Source: Boswellia sacra
Taxonomy: Eukaryota; Streptophyta; Magnoliopsida; Sapindales; Burseraceae
Direction: 5' to 3'
DNA length: 64,000 bases
Assembly: GCA_013180625.2 (NCBI GenBank)
Contig: SNVD02001177.1
Location: forward strand, 1 to 64,000
The notes below the pieces were generated by a model. It searched no databases. It was not told the DNA's origin and saw only the letters and a list, made by a program, of their open reading frames with translations. A program made the translations under genes and the position numbers. Positions 48,913-61,049 of the stretch are shown here, in pieces; position 1 is the first letter of the stretch, and each line of letters starts with the position of its first letter.

Positions 48913-50892
48913 ATGGATCCAATGGCTGAAGAGCAAATAGACTATGATGACGATGAGTTTGGAGGAGCTCAGAAGATGCAGTATCAGGGAAGTGGAGCCA
49001 TACCTGCTCTTGCAGATGAAGAGCTAATGGGAGAAGATGATGAATATGATGATCTGTATAATGATGTTAATGTTGGAGAAGGTTTATTGCAGTTTCAGCG
49101 GCCTGAGGCACCACCCCCACCCAATGCCACCAGTGGGTTGGGCAATGGAGGACCTCAAACTCAGAAAACTGATGTTCCTGAAGCCCGAGTGCAAGCTGGG
49201 GGTTCACAAGGACCAAGCATCCCTGGGGTTTCTGTTGAAGTAAAGTATCCTAATGCTGGGACCCATGTTCCTGTGCAAAATGAGGTACAAGTGGGTGTTA
49301 ATAGACCAGATGCTGGATCTGTTAGTTATGGAGATAGGGCTTCTGTTTCAGAAAAAGGGAGTATTGTAGAAATGACTCAGGATACTCAAGTCAGAAATAT
49401 GGGTTTTGAAGGATCAACATCAGTGCCTCTGAAAACTGGGGTTGATCCCTCTAATATGCCTGGTAGAGTAGCCAATGAACCTGCACCGTTGCTAAACCCT
49501 GGCACTGCTGGTCCTCAGGTTGCATTACAAATTCCAGCTAATCAAATGGGTGTACACGCAAATGTCAGTCGTCCAATGGTGAATGAAAATCAGATTCGGC
49601 CTCCTGTAGAGAATGGTGGAACTATGCTGTTTGTGGGAGAATTACATTGGTGGACTACCGATGCGGAACTTGAAAGTGTTTTATCTCAGTATGGAAGAGT
49701 CAAGGAGATTAAATTTTTTGATGAGAAAGCTAGTGGTAAATCCAAAGGCTATTGCCAAGTTGAATTTTATGATGCAAGTGCTGCAGCTGCATGCAAAGAG
49801 GGAATGAATGGTCATGTTTTCAATGGACGTGCATGTGTCGTGGCTTTCGCTTCTCCGCAAACATTGAAACAGATGGGAGCTTCTTATATGAACAAAACCC
49901 AAGGCCAGCCTCAATCTCAGACTCAGGGAAGGAGGCCTATGAATGATGGTGTGGGAAGAGGTGGTAATATGAATTATCAAAGTGGTGATGGAGGTAGAAA
50001 TTATGGAAGAGGTGGCTGGGGACGAGGTGGTCAGGGTGTACCCAACAGAGGTCCTGGAGGTGGACAAATGAGGGCAAGAGGGGCTATGGGTGCAAATAAC
50101 ATGGTTGGCAGCGTTGCTGGAGCTGGAAGTGGCGCTGCTGCTGGAGGTTATGGACAAGGGCTTGCAGGTCCTGGATTTGGGGGTCCAGCTGGTGGTATGA
50201 TGCATCCACAAAATATGATGGGGGGGTTTGATCCAACGTATATGGGACGTGGAGGTGGTTATGGAGGGTTTTCAGGTCCTGGTTTTCCTGGCATGCTTCC
50301 TTCATTTCCTGCGGTAAACGCAATGGGACTGGCTGGAGTTGCACCTCATGTCAACCCTGCCTTCTTTAACCGGGGGATGGCAGCTAATGGGATGGGAATG
50401 ATGGGTTCCTCTGGAATGGATGGACCTCATCCAGGAATGTGGACAGACTCTAGCATGGGTGGATGGGGAGGGGATGAGCACGGACGGAGGACAAGGGAGT
50501 CAAGCTATGGTGCTGATGATGGGGCTTCTGATTATGGGTATGGGGAGGCAAATCATGACAAGGGAGTAAGGTCAAGTGCTGCTTCTCGTGAAAAGGAACG
50601 GGCATCTGAGCGTGACTGGTCAGGAAACACTGATAGGAGGCATCGTGAAGAGAGGGAGCAAGACTGGGACAGATCTGAAAGGGATCACAGGGAACATAGG
50701 TACAGGGAAGAAAAAGAGAGTTACCGAGATCATCGACGAAGAGAACGTGACTCGGGTTATGATGATGACTGGGATAGGGGACAGTCCTCTTCTAGATCAC
50801 GGAGCAGGTCTCGAGCAATGCCAGAAGATGATCACCGGTCTCGATCGAGGGATGTGGACTATGGGAAGAGGAGACGACTACCATCAGAGTGA
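48913..50892 (+). CDS. CPSF6/CFIm68-like RNA-binding protein
   Basis: An intact single coding exon of 659 residues, starting at the first ATG after the splice acceptor. Order of parts: an acidic N-terminus (DYDDDEFGG, MGEDDEYDDLYNDVNVGEGL, about residues 9-55); a proline- and glycine-containing linker; one RRM at about 236-312 with RNP2 MLFVGEL (238-244) and RNP1 KSKGYCQVEF (276-285); a Gly/Met-rich region with GRGG repeats (about 340-530); and a C-terminal RE/RD/RS-rich tail ending SRSRSRDVDYGKRRR. This is the layout of the large subunit of cleavage factor I, which with CFIm25 binds UGUA upstream of poly(A) sites and steers alternative polyadenylation in the nucleus. The tail would bind SR-type partners. 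No frame damage is seen. Assignment to this family is strong; the exact paralogue is not. Confidence 0.92.
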   Translation: MDPMAEEQIDYDDDEFGGAQKMQYQGSGAIPALADEELMGEDDEYDDLYNDVNVGEGLLQFQRPEAPPPPNATSGLGNGGPQTQKTDVPEARVQAGGSQGPSIPGVSVEVKYPNAGTHVPVQNEVQVGVNRPDAGSVSYGDRASVSEKGSIVEMTQDTQVRNMGFEGSTSVPLKTGVDPSNMPGRVANEPAPLLNPGTAGPQVALQIPANQMGVHANVSRPMVNENQIRPPVENGGTMLFVGELHWWTTDAELESVLSQYGRVKEIKFFDEKASGKSKGYCQVEFYDASAAAACKEGMNGHVFNGRACVVAFASPQTLKQMGASYMNKTQGQPQSQTQGRRPMNDGVGRGGNMNYQSGDGGRNYGRGGWGRGGQGVPNRGPGGGQMRARGAMGANNMVGSVAGAGSGAAAGGYGQGLAGPGFGGPAGGMMHPQNMMGGFDPTYMGRGGGYGGFSGPGFPGMLPSFPAVNAMGLAGVAPHVNPAFFNRGMAANGMGMMGSSGMDGPHPGMWTDSSMGGWGGDEHGRRTRESSYGADDGASDYGYGEANHDKGVRSSAASREKERASERDWSGNTDRRHREEREQDWDRSERDHREHRYREEKESYRDHRRRERDSGYDDDWDRGQSSSRSRSRSRAMPEDDHRSRSRDVDYGKRRRLPSE

Positions 50893-53800
50893 CAGAATTA
50901 TCTCGTTCTTCTGTGGCAGGTTTTATGAGACTGCTTATCATATATTTCACTCTTGGGTAGCTAAAATGCATCTCCAGTTGCTCTGCTTGGTTTTCATTCG
51001 CCCAAATGCAGAGTGTGGCTTCGTGAGGGAAAAGTAAGTTCTACTTGTATTTGTAGGAGGGAAGAATAGATTCTCTGTTCCTTTCGTACTGCATTCTACA
51101 GAACATCATTAGCAAAACTTATTTGTGTGTTAATTATGATTAGTGACTTTGAGTTGCATACCTATGTGGATATTCATTCTGGGGTTGGACTCCTGGTATC
51201 CTGCATTTGGTATCATGTTGGGTTTATATTTGTTCAACTGAAAATCTATCTTTGAGACAATGTTTCTTAGCTTTTGGTCTTTATATGCTTGGAAGCCTAC
51301 TTCGTTTATATTGTGGGTTTGGATTAAATGCCCATATACTATTCTGCAATAGTTTTTCTTCTGATTGTTACTTTAGTGAGAGTTTTAGACGAAGCTACAT
51401 GATTATAACACTTACAAAGTTAAAGGCTTACACTTCTTCGTCCATAATTCTTTTTCATTTCTGACTTTCTAGTTAAATTTTGTCTCAAAATGTTCATAGG
51501 TTACTTTTTCATATTTTTCTTGTATTCCTTCTGTGTAGTTAGCATCAATTTTGTTACCAGTCTTATAGAAGATAAAGTTCATATGTGGTTGTTCTATATT
51601 CAGTTATCATAAACATCTGAAAATGCTTTATGTTAGGTTGTGGTAGCATTCATGATTTTAGAATATGGTTCTTGTGCATGCCAATTCTTCAGTTACTTTT
51701 AGGTATTGTATTTAAAATATGCTAGCAAGTCTGACAGTGGATTACTTTTGGATTATATTTGATGCATGTGCTATCTATCTCCTGGAACCTTCATTTTGCT
51801 TCTAGTGGCATTGGATGTTGTTCTTCATGTAGGAATCCCTGCAAATCTCCTGTTTTGGGTTATTTACCCTTGTCTTGATAATGAAGGTCAATCAATAGTG
51901 TTTCTTCGCTTTGGTAATGTCTAATATGTAACATTGTTTTGTCCCTTCAAATTGTCCCCCTTTAGAAGATAAGTTATAGTTGGTATGTAGGTATGTAGGT
52001 ATTTTCTTAGCAATTAAGTTCACTTTTCTCAGCACCACTATTAGTTGTATCCATGATTTGTTGTGGTACTTCTCTTGCGTCTGTGGCATAATATATATAG
52101 TTTTTTAGGTTATTCGTATTATGCTTGATTTGGGTGCTAGGTGGTGCAGGGATCATTATCATTGTTTGAGTTGTTGGTCTGCTAAAAGGTTTGTGATCCT
52201 TTTGGATTCTTATAAATGCTTAACTGAAATTTTTAGTTAAAAGCATTTCCTGAAGGCTTGGTAGCCGATATTTCGTTTTTACTTCTCTCTTTCACTTTTC
52301 TACTATCTTTTCTTATTTGTTTATTTATTTCTTTTTGGTCAAAGTTTCGATAATTTCATTCTATCTATAGCGTCCTCTTGAACTTTACCGCACATTGAAT
52401 TTTGAAAAGGGCCTGTTAAAACACTGAAGACAACATTTTACTTCTACAATGGCTCAATTTCCTTGTCTATTGTAGTAGATTTTGGATGTGCTGAAATTCT
52501 GGTTGCTATTAATATGCTGTAAAAACTTTTGCAAATTCTTGTTTATGGTATTATTATGTTATGGCTTTGTTTAAGAATGAAAGGTTATAACTTCTGGGGT
52601 TGCAAATTAGCTTGGTTTGTTAGTTTTAACAAACTAACATACAGAAAATGAACCAAAATGAATCTTTTTTTTTAATTTGTATATATAGAAGTGTAGTGCC
52701 CGTAGGTTGTGCCAAAAGGATAGATTTGGAGATTGGTGAGACGTGAGTTTGATTTGCTTTCAGATTTTGGGAGCATAGACCTTGCAGTTAGGGACTTCAT
52801 GTTCCTTCAATATTTTGGAATGTGGACCATTTATTCTGTGGGCATGCATGTTCTGTTCAGGGGCAGTTGGAGTGGTTCAATTTGATTGAAGCATTATTGG
52901 GAATGTGGTCCCTAAATATGATGCAGTGCTCTATCTGTAATAATGAGTGATAGATTTAGAGTGTCTGAGTGGTGTCTTTGGCTGATTAATTTCCATTTTA
53001 AAGTCTATTGACATGGGGGCTTTCTTTTATCATCATATTCAGGGAGTGGAGTGGGCAACTCTCTGTTTTCATGAATGGATGAGCCTGGAGGAAGATGTGT
53101 TTGATGGTCTGTATTCATTTGCTCCTCAAATAATAGCTTTGGTCTGTGAAGTGTGCAAAAGAAGCCTTGAAATTTTTTGCCTTGGCCCTTTTTCTCAAGC
53201 ATCCTTTAAGAATCTGTAAATTGATCTTCATGAAGAAATGGCTAGTAATAGTTGGAGTCATGAACTTGTCAAAAAATGAAGGGATCTTGGTTATAGGTTT
53301 TTGATACCACTTTGTAAAGCATCATTTCATCTGGAAAGTTCAGTATGTGTATTCAGCTTGTAATGGCCTCACTTCTTGTTTATTAGACCATTTGTGGCTC
53401 AGTTTGAGCTTGTAAAAGAATTGTACTGACTTTGAGGCCCATACTTGTTTGTATTTGATGCTGTGTAACCAAGAACAAAAGCTTTGTTAGGGTGGTCAGT
53501 GATGAGCTTAGTACATTGTAACCGCGATTGTTGTTTTCACCTGTAATTGGTTCTTGCAACATATGTAAAACTAGTTTCTGTTACTACCATGAAATGTAAA
53601 GGATTTTCGGAAATCTTTTACTTTCTATTTATGTAAAATTTGAGGTCTATCTGCGTACGAGTCATACATTGTGGAGTTACTGCTACATTGTAAATCACAT
53701 GGATCAAGAATTTTGGTTTGTTGGGTATGTTTCCTCTCATTGAAGGCCTGATGCTCTGTTCCTTGTGTAGTTCTTTTCCTCCCCTGGAACAAATTTGTTG

Positions 53801-53950
53801 TAAAGCAGTTTGCTTGTACCTTTTTTTTTTTTTAAATTGAATTTTATTGTATAGATGTAGTTTTCCGGTTTGTATGCCAGAAAAGCAAAAATGGGGAAGA
53901 CAATTTCCCCCTTGTTCAATCCAATATGGGATTGATGTGGACTTGTTTAT
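50893..53950 (+). other. 3' UTR and downstream non-coding region of the CPSF6-like gene
   Basis: No coding sequence seen. A strong donor (ggaaaa, gtaagtt, near 51034) suggests a 3' UTR intron. The T-rich, non-repetitive sequence to about 53600 is compatible with a long spliced 3' UTR or an overlapping non-coding transcript. Short open frames here have no domain. Confidence 0.4.
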
Positions 53951-54150
53951 TGAATGTATATTAGAGTTCGTGGTCTTCAGTATCCCTGTATTTATGTACG
54001 AGGACTTCCAAGTTCAATGTATATTAGATATATTAGATTTTCTGGTCTTCAGTGTCCTTGTAGCTATGTATGAGAAGGATCTGCATGTTCAATGTATATT
54101 AGATTTTCTGGTCTTCAGTATCCTTGTGTCTATGTATGAGAAGTACAACA
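53951..54150. repeat. Tandem repeat, three units of about 63-75 bp
   Basis: Units begin near 53951, 54014 and 54089 with a tgtatattaga motif, followed by a ttcgtggtcttcag or ttctggtcttcag segment and then tatgtatgagaag. The middle unit has an extra tattagat. The open frame across it (53847-54212) repeats FLVFSILV-type segments and is not called a gene. Confidence 0.85.
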
Positions 54151-54179
54151 GCAGTCAATTCAAGATGGCAAATTCCCGG

Positions 54180-54460
54180 TTACCTTCCCTCTGTGTTGTT
54201 CTGATCATCTGATGGGTTCAAGTTGCTTGATAAGGGAAATGCAATAGTCAGGTTAACGATTTCTCTGCCAGCGGCTCCAATATGTAGCTGCACATCTTCT
54301 CTTTCCTTACTGTTGGTGTTTGTATTCTTAGGGAAGGTCGATCCATTTGGTACTACGTTGTCGAAGCTTTGGCATGTCTGTTTTTTGTTTTGAGTTCCGT
54401 ATGTAAATTTTCTCTTTCGTGATGTACTATAGAAAGAAGGTCCGATTAATTTTCTCAATT
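54180..54460 (-). pseudogene. Orphan exon-like fragment, unidentified
   Basis: A minus-strand open stretch of about 90 codons with balanced, non-repetitive composition (FTYGTQNKKQTC, VQLHIGAAGREIVNLTIAFP). It ends in a stop at 54180-54182. No ATG precedes it; an AG acceptor could lie near 54452. It looks like a terminal exon of a lost gene. I do not recognise the family. Confidence 0.35.
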
Positions 54461-54926
54461 AATTAATCATTCTTCAGATTTTACTTTGCAGCTTTTGAGA
54501 TGCTTGTTTCTTAACTTTTCCGTTATATACATAAGCATTATGCATCTTTTTTAAGCCGATCTTCGTGATATAGTTTTATAGATGGACTTATATGTGTTAC
54601 GTCATGAAATAGTATGCTTTACTAATGGTTTTACAAATAGTCTTACGGCATGTTCAGAACGGAATACTGTATAGTATTAAATTGTTGTTTGCATTAAATA
54701 GAGTAATATGTGTTTGATTACAATTTTGTATGGTATTAAATTATAGGGATATTTCTAATTTGTCTCCTCGTATTAGGCTATAAAAAAAGTGAGGGCTTTA
54801 TGTTTTTGAAATCCCAATTTGCCCTTGAACTTCCTCACATTGCAAAGGCAAGACTTGTTAATTTTGACACATAATCAAATAGCTATCCACTAGGACCACT
54901 AGGTTAAAGAGTAATATTACTCTTAC

Positions 54927-56449
54927 TAGGGGTGTGCAAAATTATCCAACCCGATCGGGTTTTGTCGGGTTGGTCGGGTCGGCACCGGGTCTATGCATAT
55001 ATTAATTCAAAATCGGGTTTAGTCATTCGGGTTTCTTGATGTTGGGTTTGTAGTCAGGTTTAAATATTATAACCCGAAATAAACCCGACCCGATTATATT
55101 GAATTTTAAAACAACAAATTTGACACTTGGCAATATATTATTGGATAAATCAGTGTTTTATGATGGATGTTGTCACACTGGATTACTCATATAAATTGTT
55201 ATACCATACAATTACAATCCCTAATTTCATAAACGGCTAAACCCATCTCTTCGAATTTGAGCCGATCAACGCCCAAATCCTCCTCAAATCCACCGTGTGA
55301 CGCCGCATCTCCCATGCACGATCAACCGCCGACGGACGCATTTACCTCAGGTCTGAAACGTCTGATATCGTCTGGCATCTTTCAAGCCTGTTTCGCCGTG
55401 AAATTCAATCGTTCGGTTTGGGTCGTCCCTGTCTCTGTCTCTGTCTCTGTCTCAAATCGCAATCACCGGCTGTTGCGCTCTCCGCTCATGGCCGTCTCCA
55501 CCATTGGTCCGCCACTGGTCATCATCTTTGTGGCTTTTCTGAATTAAGGTGTTGCACTTCCGCTGGTCATCATCTTTGTGGCTTTTCTGAATAAAGCATC
55601 GAAAAATCAATATCAGAGCTACCATTTATGTGTTTCTTTCCTGCTTCACAATATTCTAATTTTTGAGCCCAGACCGCAGTTGGAATACGATTTCTTCCAG
55701 GGTCTGCACTTATGTTCTTCTTTAACTGTTTTCCTATTCTGCCTGTTTTTTACTTGACGTACAAGCCCCTTGCTCCTGTGCAAATTCATTTGTTTTTTCA
55801 TTTGTTTGAACTGTTAGTTGTATTTGGATCTGGAATTCGCTTTGCAAATTCATAGAAGCTGAGAAGTGGTAGTTTGTTGTTTCGCTGCTGTGAATAAAAG
55901 TGAAAAGGCCAGCAGTTTTGAAGTGTTGTGTGTTTTTGATATTTGTATAATTGTATTTGTACTTGTAATGTACTTTGTTTCTGGAATGGAATCAATTTTT
56001 TCTCCTTGAAACTCTTATTCCTATTATATGGTCTATGGAGATTGGAGACTACTTGTAGTTGTAGCTTATTCTGCTGTTGATTTCTGTTATTCTGCAACTT
56101 GTGTTGAAATGTTTTGAAATTTTCTTTGTTACTAGACATATTTATGTTTTCTGTTTTTTACGTTTCACTTAGATGTTAAATTGGTATTTCTGAAGTTTGA
56201 TTCATTCATTCGAACAATAAAATGTAAGATGAGAAGGAGCCTTTTAACCATTCATGGGCCCTAGAAACAAGGAAATGATAATGGGTTATGTGAAACCCGA
56301 CCAACCCAACCTGACCCAAGTGTCGGGTTGGACATCGGGTTAGTAATTTTCAAAACCCGACTTCGGGGCAAAAATCCTGGAACCCGATGCACATCGGGTT
56401 GAGTCGGATTGGTCGAAACCCAACCCGACCCGACCCGTGTGTACCCCTA
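54927..56449. mobile_element. Non-autonomous hAT element, 1523 bp, nested in the MULE
   Basis: Terminal inverted repeats are taggggtgtg (54927) and gtgtacccct plus a (56449), with a perfect 8-bp target duplication (actcttac, 54919-54926 and 56450-56457). Subterminal arrays of cgggt / acccg motifs occur at 54950-55095 and 56290-56435. The interior has a GC-richer exon-like stretch (55250-55560, with a short ctctgt run) that may be captured host sequence, and a 50-bp-period duplication of a tggtcatcatctttgtgg segment (55513 and 55563). No transposase. Confidence 0.92.
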
Positions 56450-56734
56450 ACTCTTACAAACTATTTATACAAACTCATCCATACAAATTGACGTGATATG
56501 ATGTAATTTGATAAATAAATATAGTGATTTGATAACTATATATTAATAATAAATGATATTAATTAACATAGGCGATGTGGTAATCATATAGGGATGTCAC
56601 ATCAATTTATATGTATGAATTTATATAAATAGTTTGTATCAATTTATATGTATTAATTTATATAAATAATTTATATGAGTATCTGGGTTAAAAGTTAAAT
56701 TAAATTTAAATTAAAAACAAAAAGATGATTCTTT

Positions 56735-57600
56735 TTGTTTTTTTCAAGTTATCCCGTTCCTCTCCTCTCTCTTTACTGTCTCCACCTCTCACAGCATTTC
56801 CTCCGCTCTCCACAGCGCCTTCGATGTCCTTCTAGCTTCCTCTTTATGTCCCTCACACTCCAAATCATTTTCTCGCCACTCTCTATCGTCTCTTACCATC
56901 TTCTCCCCCACCGATGGCACTTTCGCTTCCTTCAGCCAACCCTCCCTCTCCCACCTCTAGTTCCACCTTTCTCCTCCCCCCACACACCCCCACACCCCGC
57001 CCCCGCCCCCCCAACTCCCTTCAATTCATCCCCCACAATGCCAATAACACCAACGAGCCATTGAGTTATTATTATTTTTTTTGTTTTGGGGGGGTGAGAG
57101 GTGAGTCGTTGGAGTTAGGTGCGAGGGAAAAGGAAGAAGCTTGGTCGTTTTTTGAGATTAGGGGCGGTTCCGGTTCAAGGGAGTTGAAGTAACGGGGTCG
57201 CGTCCATGTGAGCTAGAAAGTTTATTTGAGGAGTCTGTTGGACAAGCCAGTGGTGGCACAAATGTCATCTCTCCATTCTTTCCATCTCTCTTTTCCTCCC
57301 CATTTTTATTTAAAAATTGATTTTTTAAAATAATTAATTCTTATCAATCTGCTATGATTTTTTTTACATGATTAATTATGTTTGGTTGGTGGGAAAAATT
57401 TAGAGGGAAAGGGAGGTTGGTGGCGGCTAGAGATGGCGTGAACTCTCCACAACTGCCTATGTGGTGGTAGATCTGATGCAAGATTTGGCAGTGTTGTTGA
57501 TCGGTAGAGGTGTTGATGCAGGATTGGCAGTGTTGTTGATGGGTAGTGGGTGGGCAATGGTGGTTACGGTGTTGGGGACGATGTAATAATGATGGTGAAG
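56735..57600. other. MULE interior: C-rich and minisatellite-like sequence
   Basis: 56735-57060 is pyrimidine-rich with a run of C blocks near 56975-57015. A short open frame (56914-57192) begins MALSLPSANPPSPTSS and resembles the N-terminus of a host gene, but no domain is recognisable. A 40-bp unit (gatgca.gatttggcagtg type) is duplicated at about 57474-57550. It could be captured gene sequence. Confidence 0.4.
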
Positions 57601-58096
57601 CAGCGGCGAAGGTGATGATTTGTTTTTATTTAATTTTTAATAAAAGGATAATATTAGTCTTATAATTCTATAATTAATATTTTATATAATTTGAGTTATA
57701 TAATTTTATTAGATAAGTAATTATCGTGTTATTTTTTATAATTTTTTTATTTATTTTATTTTTTATCTATTTAATGATAATTTATCAATTTAGATTGTAT
57801 AAAAAATATTATAGATGAGTTATAAAAATAGTATTATTTTTAATAAAATTAAGAGCCATTGGATGTTAAACCAATGGTTAAGATAATTTAAATATTTATA
57901 TAATGCTTATGTTGATAGTAAAATTTTGTTTATTATTTCTTTTGGTATCCTTATTTATTAAGTGACGTGTATTTTTTACCATTGTTAAATTATGGTTAAA
58001 ACCAGTTTTATGTTAAATCTGAGGAAGTTATTGAGATTTAAAAAACGTGAGATCCTCTTTTTTGTAGGTGCAAATTAGAATTATTTCTAAATTATG

Positions 58097-58815
58097 CAAA
58101 ATATAATTTTTAGATATATATATATTTTATAAAATTAATAGGTGACATTAATATTACTGTGTATAACATTAATTCTAAAATTTTATAATTCATCTTATTT
58201 AATTATTTTTAAATTGTAATTATTAATATTAAAAGTTATTCAATTATATTTATAACTTTAATTAATTTTTAAAAATTGTGTTGGAGGGAAAATTGGACCG
58301 CGGCCAGAAAAATGTCGGCAGCGGCTATCTATCGAAAAAAACCAGGCGACACCTCTAGCACCAAAATGCCTGGCAGACGCCGATTTAACTGTATATATCT
58401 TTAACGAGAAGTGGCATTGCTGTTCTCTGCATTTGATACAACCATGTGGGTGTCTAATGTTATCAAGTTGTCCATTTTAGCCTCCCCGGGAAATTTTTAT
58501 TAGCTTATATAATTTTGTGTACAATACAAGCTGTAAATCAAGTGTTCCCACAAGAAAATTCAATACCCGCTGACCTTTCCTTTTATTATAATAAAATTTA
58601 TTTTTAAAATTTATTTTTCTTTTGTTATTTAGATACTAATTTATCTTTCTTTTTTCTATTTTAACAATAGTTTATTTTACTCTCTTCGACACAAAATGGC
58701 AATTAAATTCTTCTCTCATCACTCCTCCGGGTTAGCCATCTATTTAAAAAAAAATATATCCCTATAAGACCAAAAAACTTAATTGTTCTTAATTAATCCT
58801 TCTCTTTGCTATCTA
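58097..58815. other. AT-rich spacer
   Basis: No gene seen. A short GC-richer stretch (58285-58385) stands out but has no long reading frame. Confidence 0.4.
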
Positions 58816-60933
58816 TGTAACGGCCCCAAAACCCAAACACAATTGTTGCTAATGGACTAAGAAATCACTAATAATAAATCTCTAAAAAAAAAAACTTCAA
58901 TAATCCTTCTTATTAGAAAAAAGTGAACATAACAATATATTTATTGTCTCTCTAATAAAAACAAAGTCTAACAATCTAAAACTCTAAACATAACTATTAA
59001 AAAAAATAAATAATCTTCTTATTTCATAATTCAAAAAATGAAATAAAGCCTTGACATCAACCAGTAAGCCCAACTACTAACTTCCAAGACTACTCTGCAA
59101 AATACTAGAGACGAGGGATGAGCCGTCAACTTGGTAAGTAAAATCATACACAATCATTTAGTATTTTAAAACAATTATAAAAAATATCATATAATTCATA
59201 GTTTAATACTTCAATTCCAGAATCATATCTTAATAAAAACATAGTCATAAGCTTCTGTAACATTTAAAATCAAAGAAATCATTACAGATCAGAAAACATT
59301 CATTGACTTATGTCATATAGTGTCACCTGTAATCCCGATGACCTGGCCCAAAATTAAGACATCAATGTCACCTGTAATCCCGGTGATCCTGCCAGAAAGT
59401 CAGATAATAATGTCACTTGTAATCCCGGTGACCCAACCAGAAAGTCGTGTGCACACTAATACCACAGCTGGGCTCAGAATTCAGAGTTCATAATAGTATT
59501 CAGATACTATGGATACTATGGACAATGAGTCAAAACATTTCAAAACCATGACAAAATAATACAATACTCAAAATACTTAGTCTAATGACTTTTTGTAGAT
59601 AATCGTAAGGTCATCAAAATATCAAAACTTCTAAAAAAATGTCAAGGAAACATTTAACATATATTCTGAATTTTTGTAAAAATAATTTGTTAAAAGTTCC
59701 TTTCACTAAAACGATTTTTAACATAAAAGGTTTTTGAGAAAAATTTGCTAAAACTCTAATTCCATAATTTATATTCTAAAACAGAAAACAATTCATATAA
59801 TATCACATAAAAATATTTTCTAACATAGTAAAATATTCATTAAGAAAACGTTACACTTTAATCATAGTACATGGATGATGTTACTTACCTTGATCGATCT
59901 AAAAAGAGAAATATCCTAGCTCCTACTCGTCCAACGATTGTCCTAAGACATAACCATAAAATATTTTGATAAAGTCATAAATTCAACACCTAAAATATGC
60001 TATAAAATTCCCTTAAAAATTCCGAAACAAACCCTTCTGTCTAAGTCTCATAACCTGAACAGAGGTGATTCCAGAAATTCTAGAAATTTATATCTTAATC
60101 CGATTAATCTAGGATTTTGCAGAGGCAAACCAGACACATAGATTATTCAAATAAAATTTTTTCAAAGAAATTTACGATCAGAAACTATTTTTTTAAGATT
60201 TTCGTTTCTGCCAGTACACTCTGTCCAGAATTTTGAGATTGAGACATTTCAAATTCAAAATTTCATAACAATTATTCTACATGTTTAAAAATCATGAAAA
60301 TTTACAAAAACATATATATCATCTTGAAAAAGTAGCATATAAAATTTGAGAAATTTCTAACTCCTCTAGCATATGAAAAAAAATTCTGAAGTTCATAACA
60401 TTTTGAATCTATAGTATTTTCTAGGATTTCAATAGAAAGTTAAAAAATTTGTAATAAATTGAAATGTTGACCTTTTTTTGTGAAATAAAATTATAGATGG
60501 TCATATTTTTGTCTATAAAACATATAAAAAGAGCATACTAAAATTCTATTTTTGAGACTCTTAATAAATTCGAAAATCCTAAACTGTTTCTTAAACCTCT
60601 GCAGAAATCCTAGTATAAATCTATGCAACAATAAATTCCTAGTAAATAATTATTATATCAAACTAAGGGGAATACGATATTATCTTGAAATTCTATGAGT
60701 TTCAAAGCCTCCACCTAGCTTTCACGTTTAAAACCCTATTTGTAATGTTATAACATTGCTTATACATAGTAGATGAGGTGAATGTATTTGAAAAGAGATA
60801 AAACTTAACCACTATTTATTTCTTTCAACTTAAATCTAATTAGAACTCTCTTTTATTATTGTTATTACTATTATCCTTGACTAACTCCCATAATGACTTA
60901 TATAGCCCTATCAAAAAAATTACGGTTGTTACA
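58816..60933 (-). repeat. 3' LTR of the gag-only element, 2118 bp
   Basis: On the plus strand it begins tgtaacggcc and ends ggttgttaca, giving the TG...CA borders of an LTR in minus orientation. The adjacent purine tract confirms its 3' identity. It contains the 45-bp hairpin repeats. Confidence 0.9.
59321..59455. repeat. 45-bp tandem repeat with internal hairpins in the LTR (3 units)
   Basis: Units start at 59321, 59366 and 59411 (period 45). Each carries gtcacc, a 9-base loop and ggtgac or a near match. The same array is present in the other LTR at 62738, 62783 and 62828. Confidence 0.9.
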
Positions 60934-60947
60934 TTTCTCCTCCCCTT
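60934..60947 (-). promoter_or_regulatory. Polypurine tract of the gag-only element
   Basis: The minus strand reads aaggggaggagaaa, directly next to the 3' LTR border. Family role: it primes plus-strand DNA synthesis. Confidence 0.85.
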
Positions 60948-61049
60948 AACAAAATTTCGTCCTCGAAATTTGATGTATACCTCAACTTCCTTAGTCGTAA
61001 GTCCTTGGCTTCTTTACTTGACTATTGTCTGCCTTATTACTAGTGTTAA

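Larger units (their letters stand above)
54746..58087. mobile_element. Mutator-like element (possible Pack-MULE), 3342 bp with nested hAT
   Basis: Terminal inverted repeats start gggatatttctaatttg (54746) and end caaattagaattatttc (58087). They match over about 90 bases, including a cttcctca motif. Flanks carry a 9-bp target duplication with one mismatch (taaattata at 54737-54745, taaattatg at 58088-58096). The ends are related to the MITE at 41899-42198. Without the nested hAT (54927-56449 plus its 8-bp duplication) the element is about 1.8 kb. No MURA transposase is present. Confidence 0.75.

Noticed and set aside
49681..50211. 176-codon open frame on the minus strand
   Set aside because: It is antisense to the Gly-rich part of the intact CPSF6-like gene, and its Ser/Thr-rich translation reflects that composition.
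53847..54212. 121-codon frame as a small membrane protein
   Set aside because: Its hydrophobic repeats come from the tandem DNA repeat, and it begins in a poly-T-flanked non-coding stretch.
59321..59455. Three hairpin repeats that could look like a CRISPR array or riboswitch
   Set aside because: They are part of a retrotransposon LTR and occur at the same place in the second LTR.
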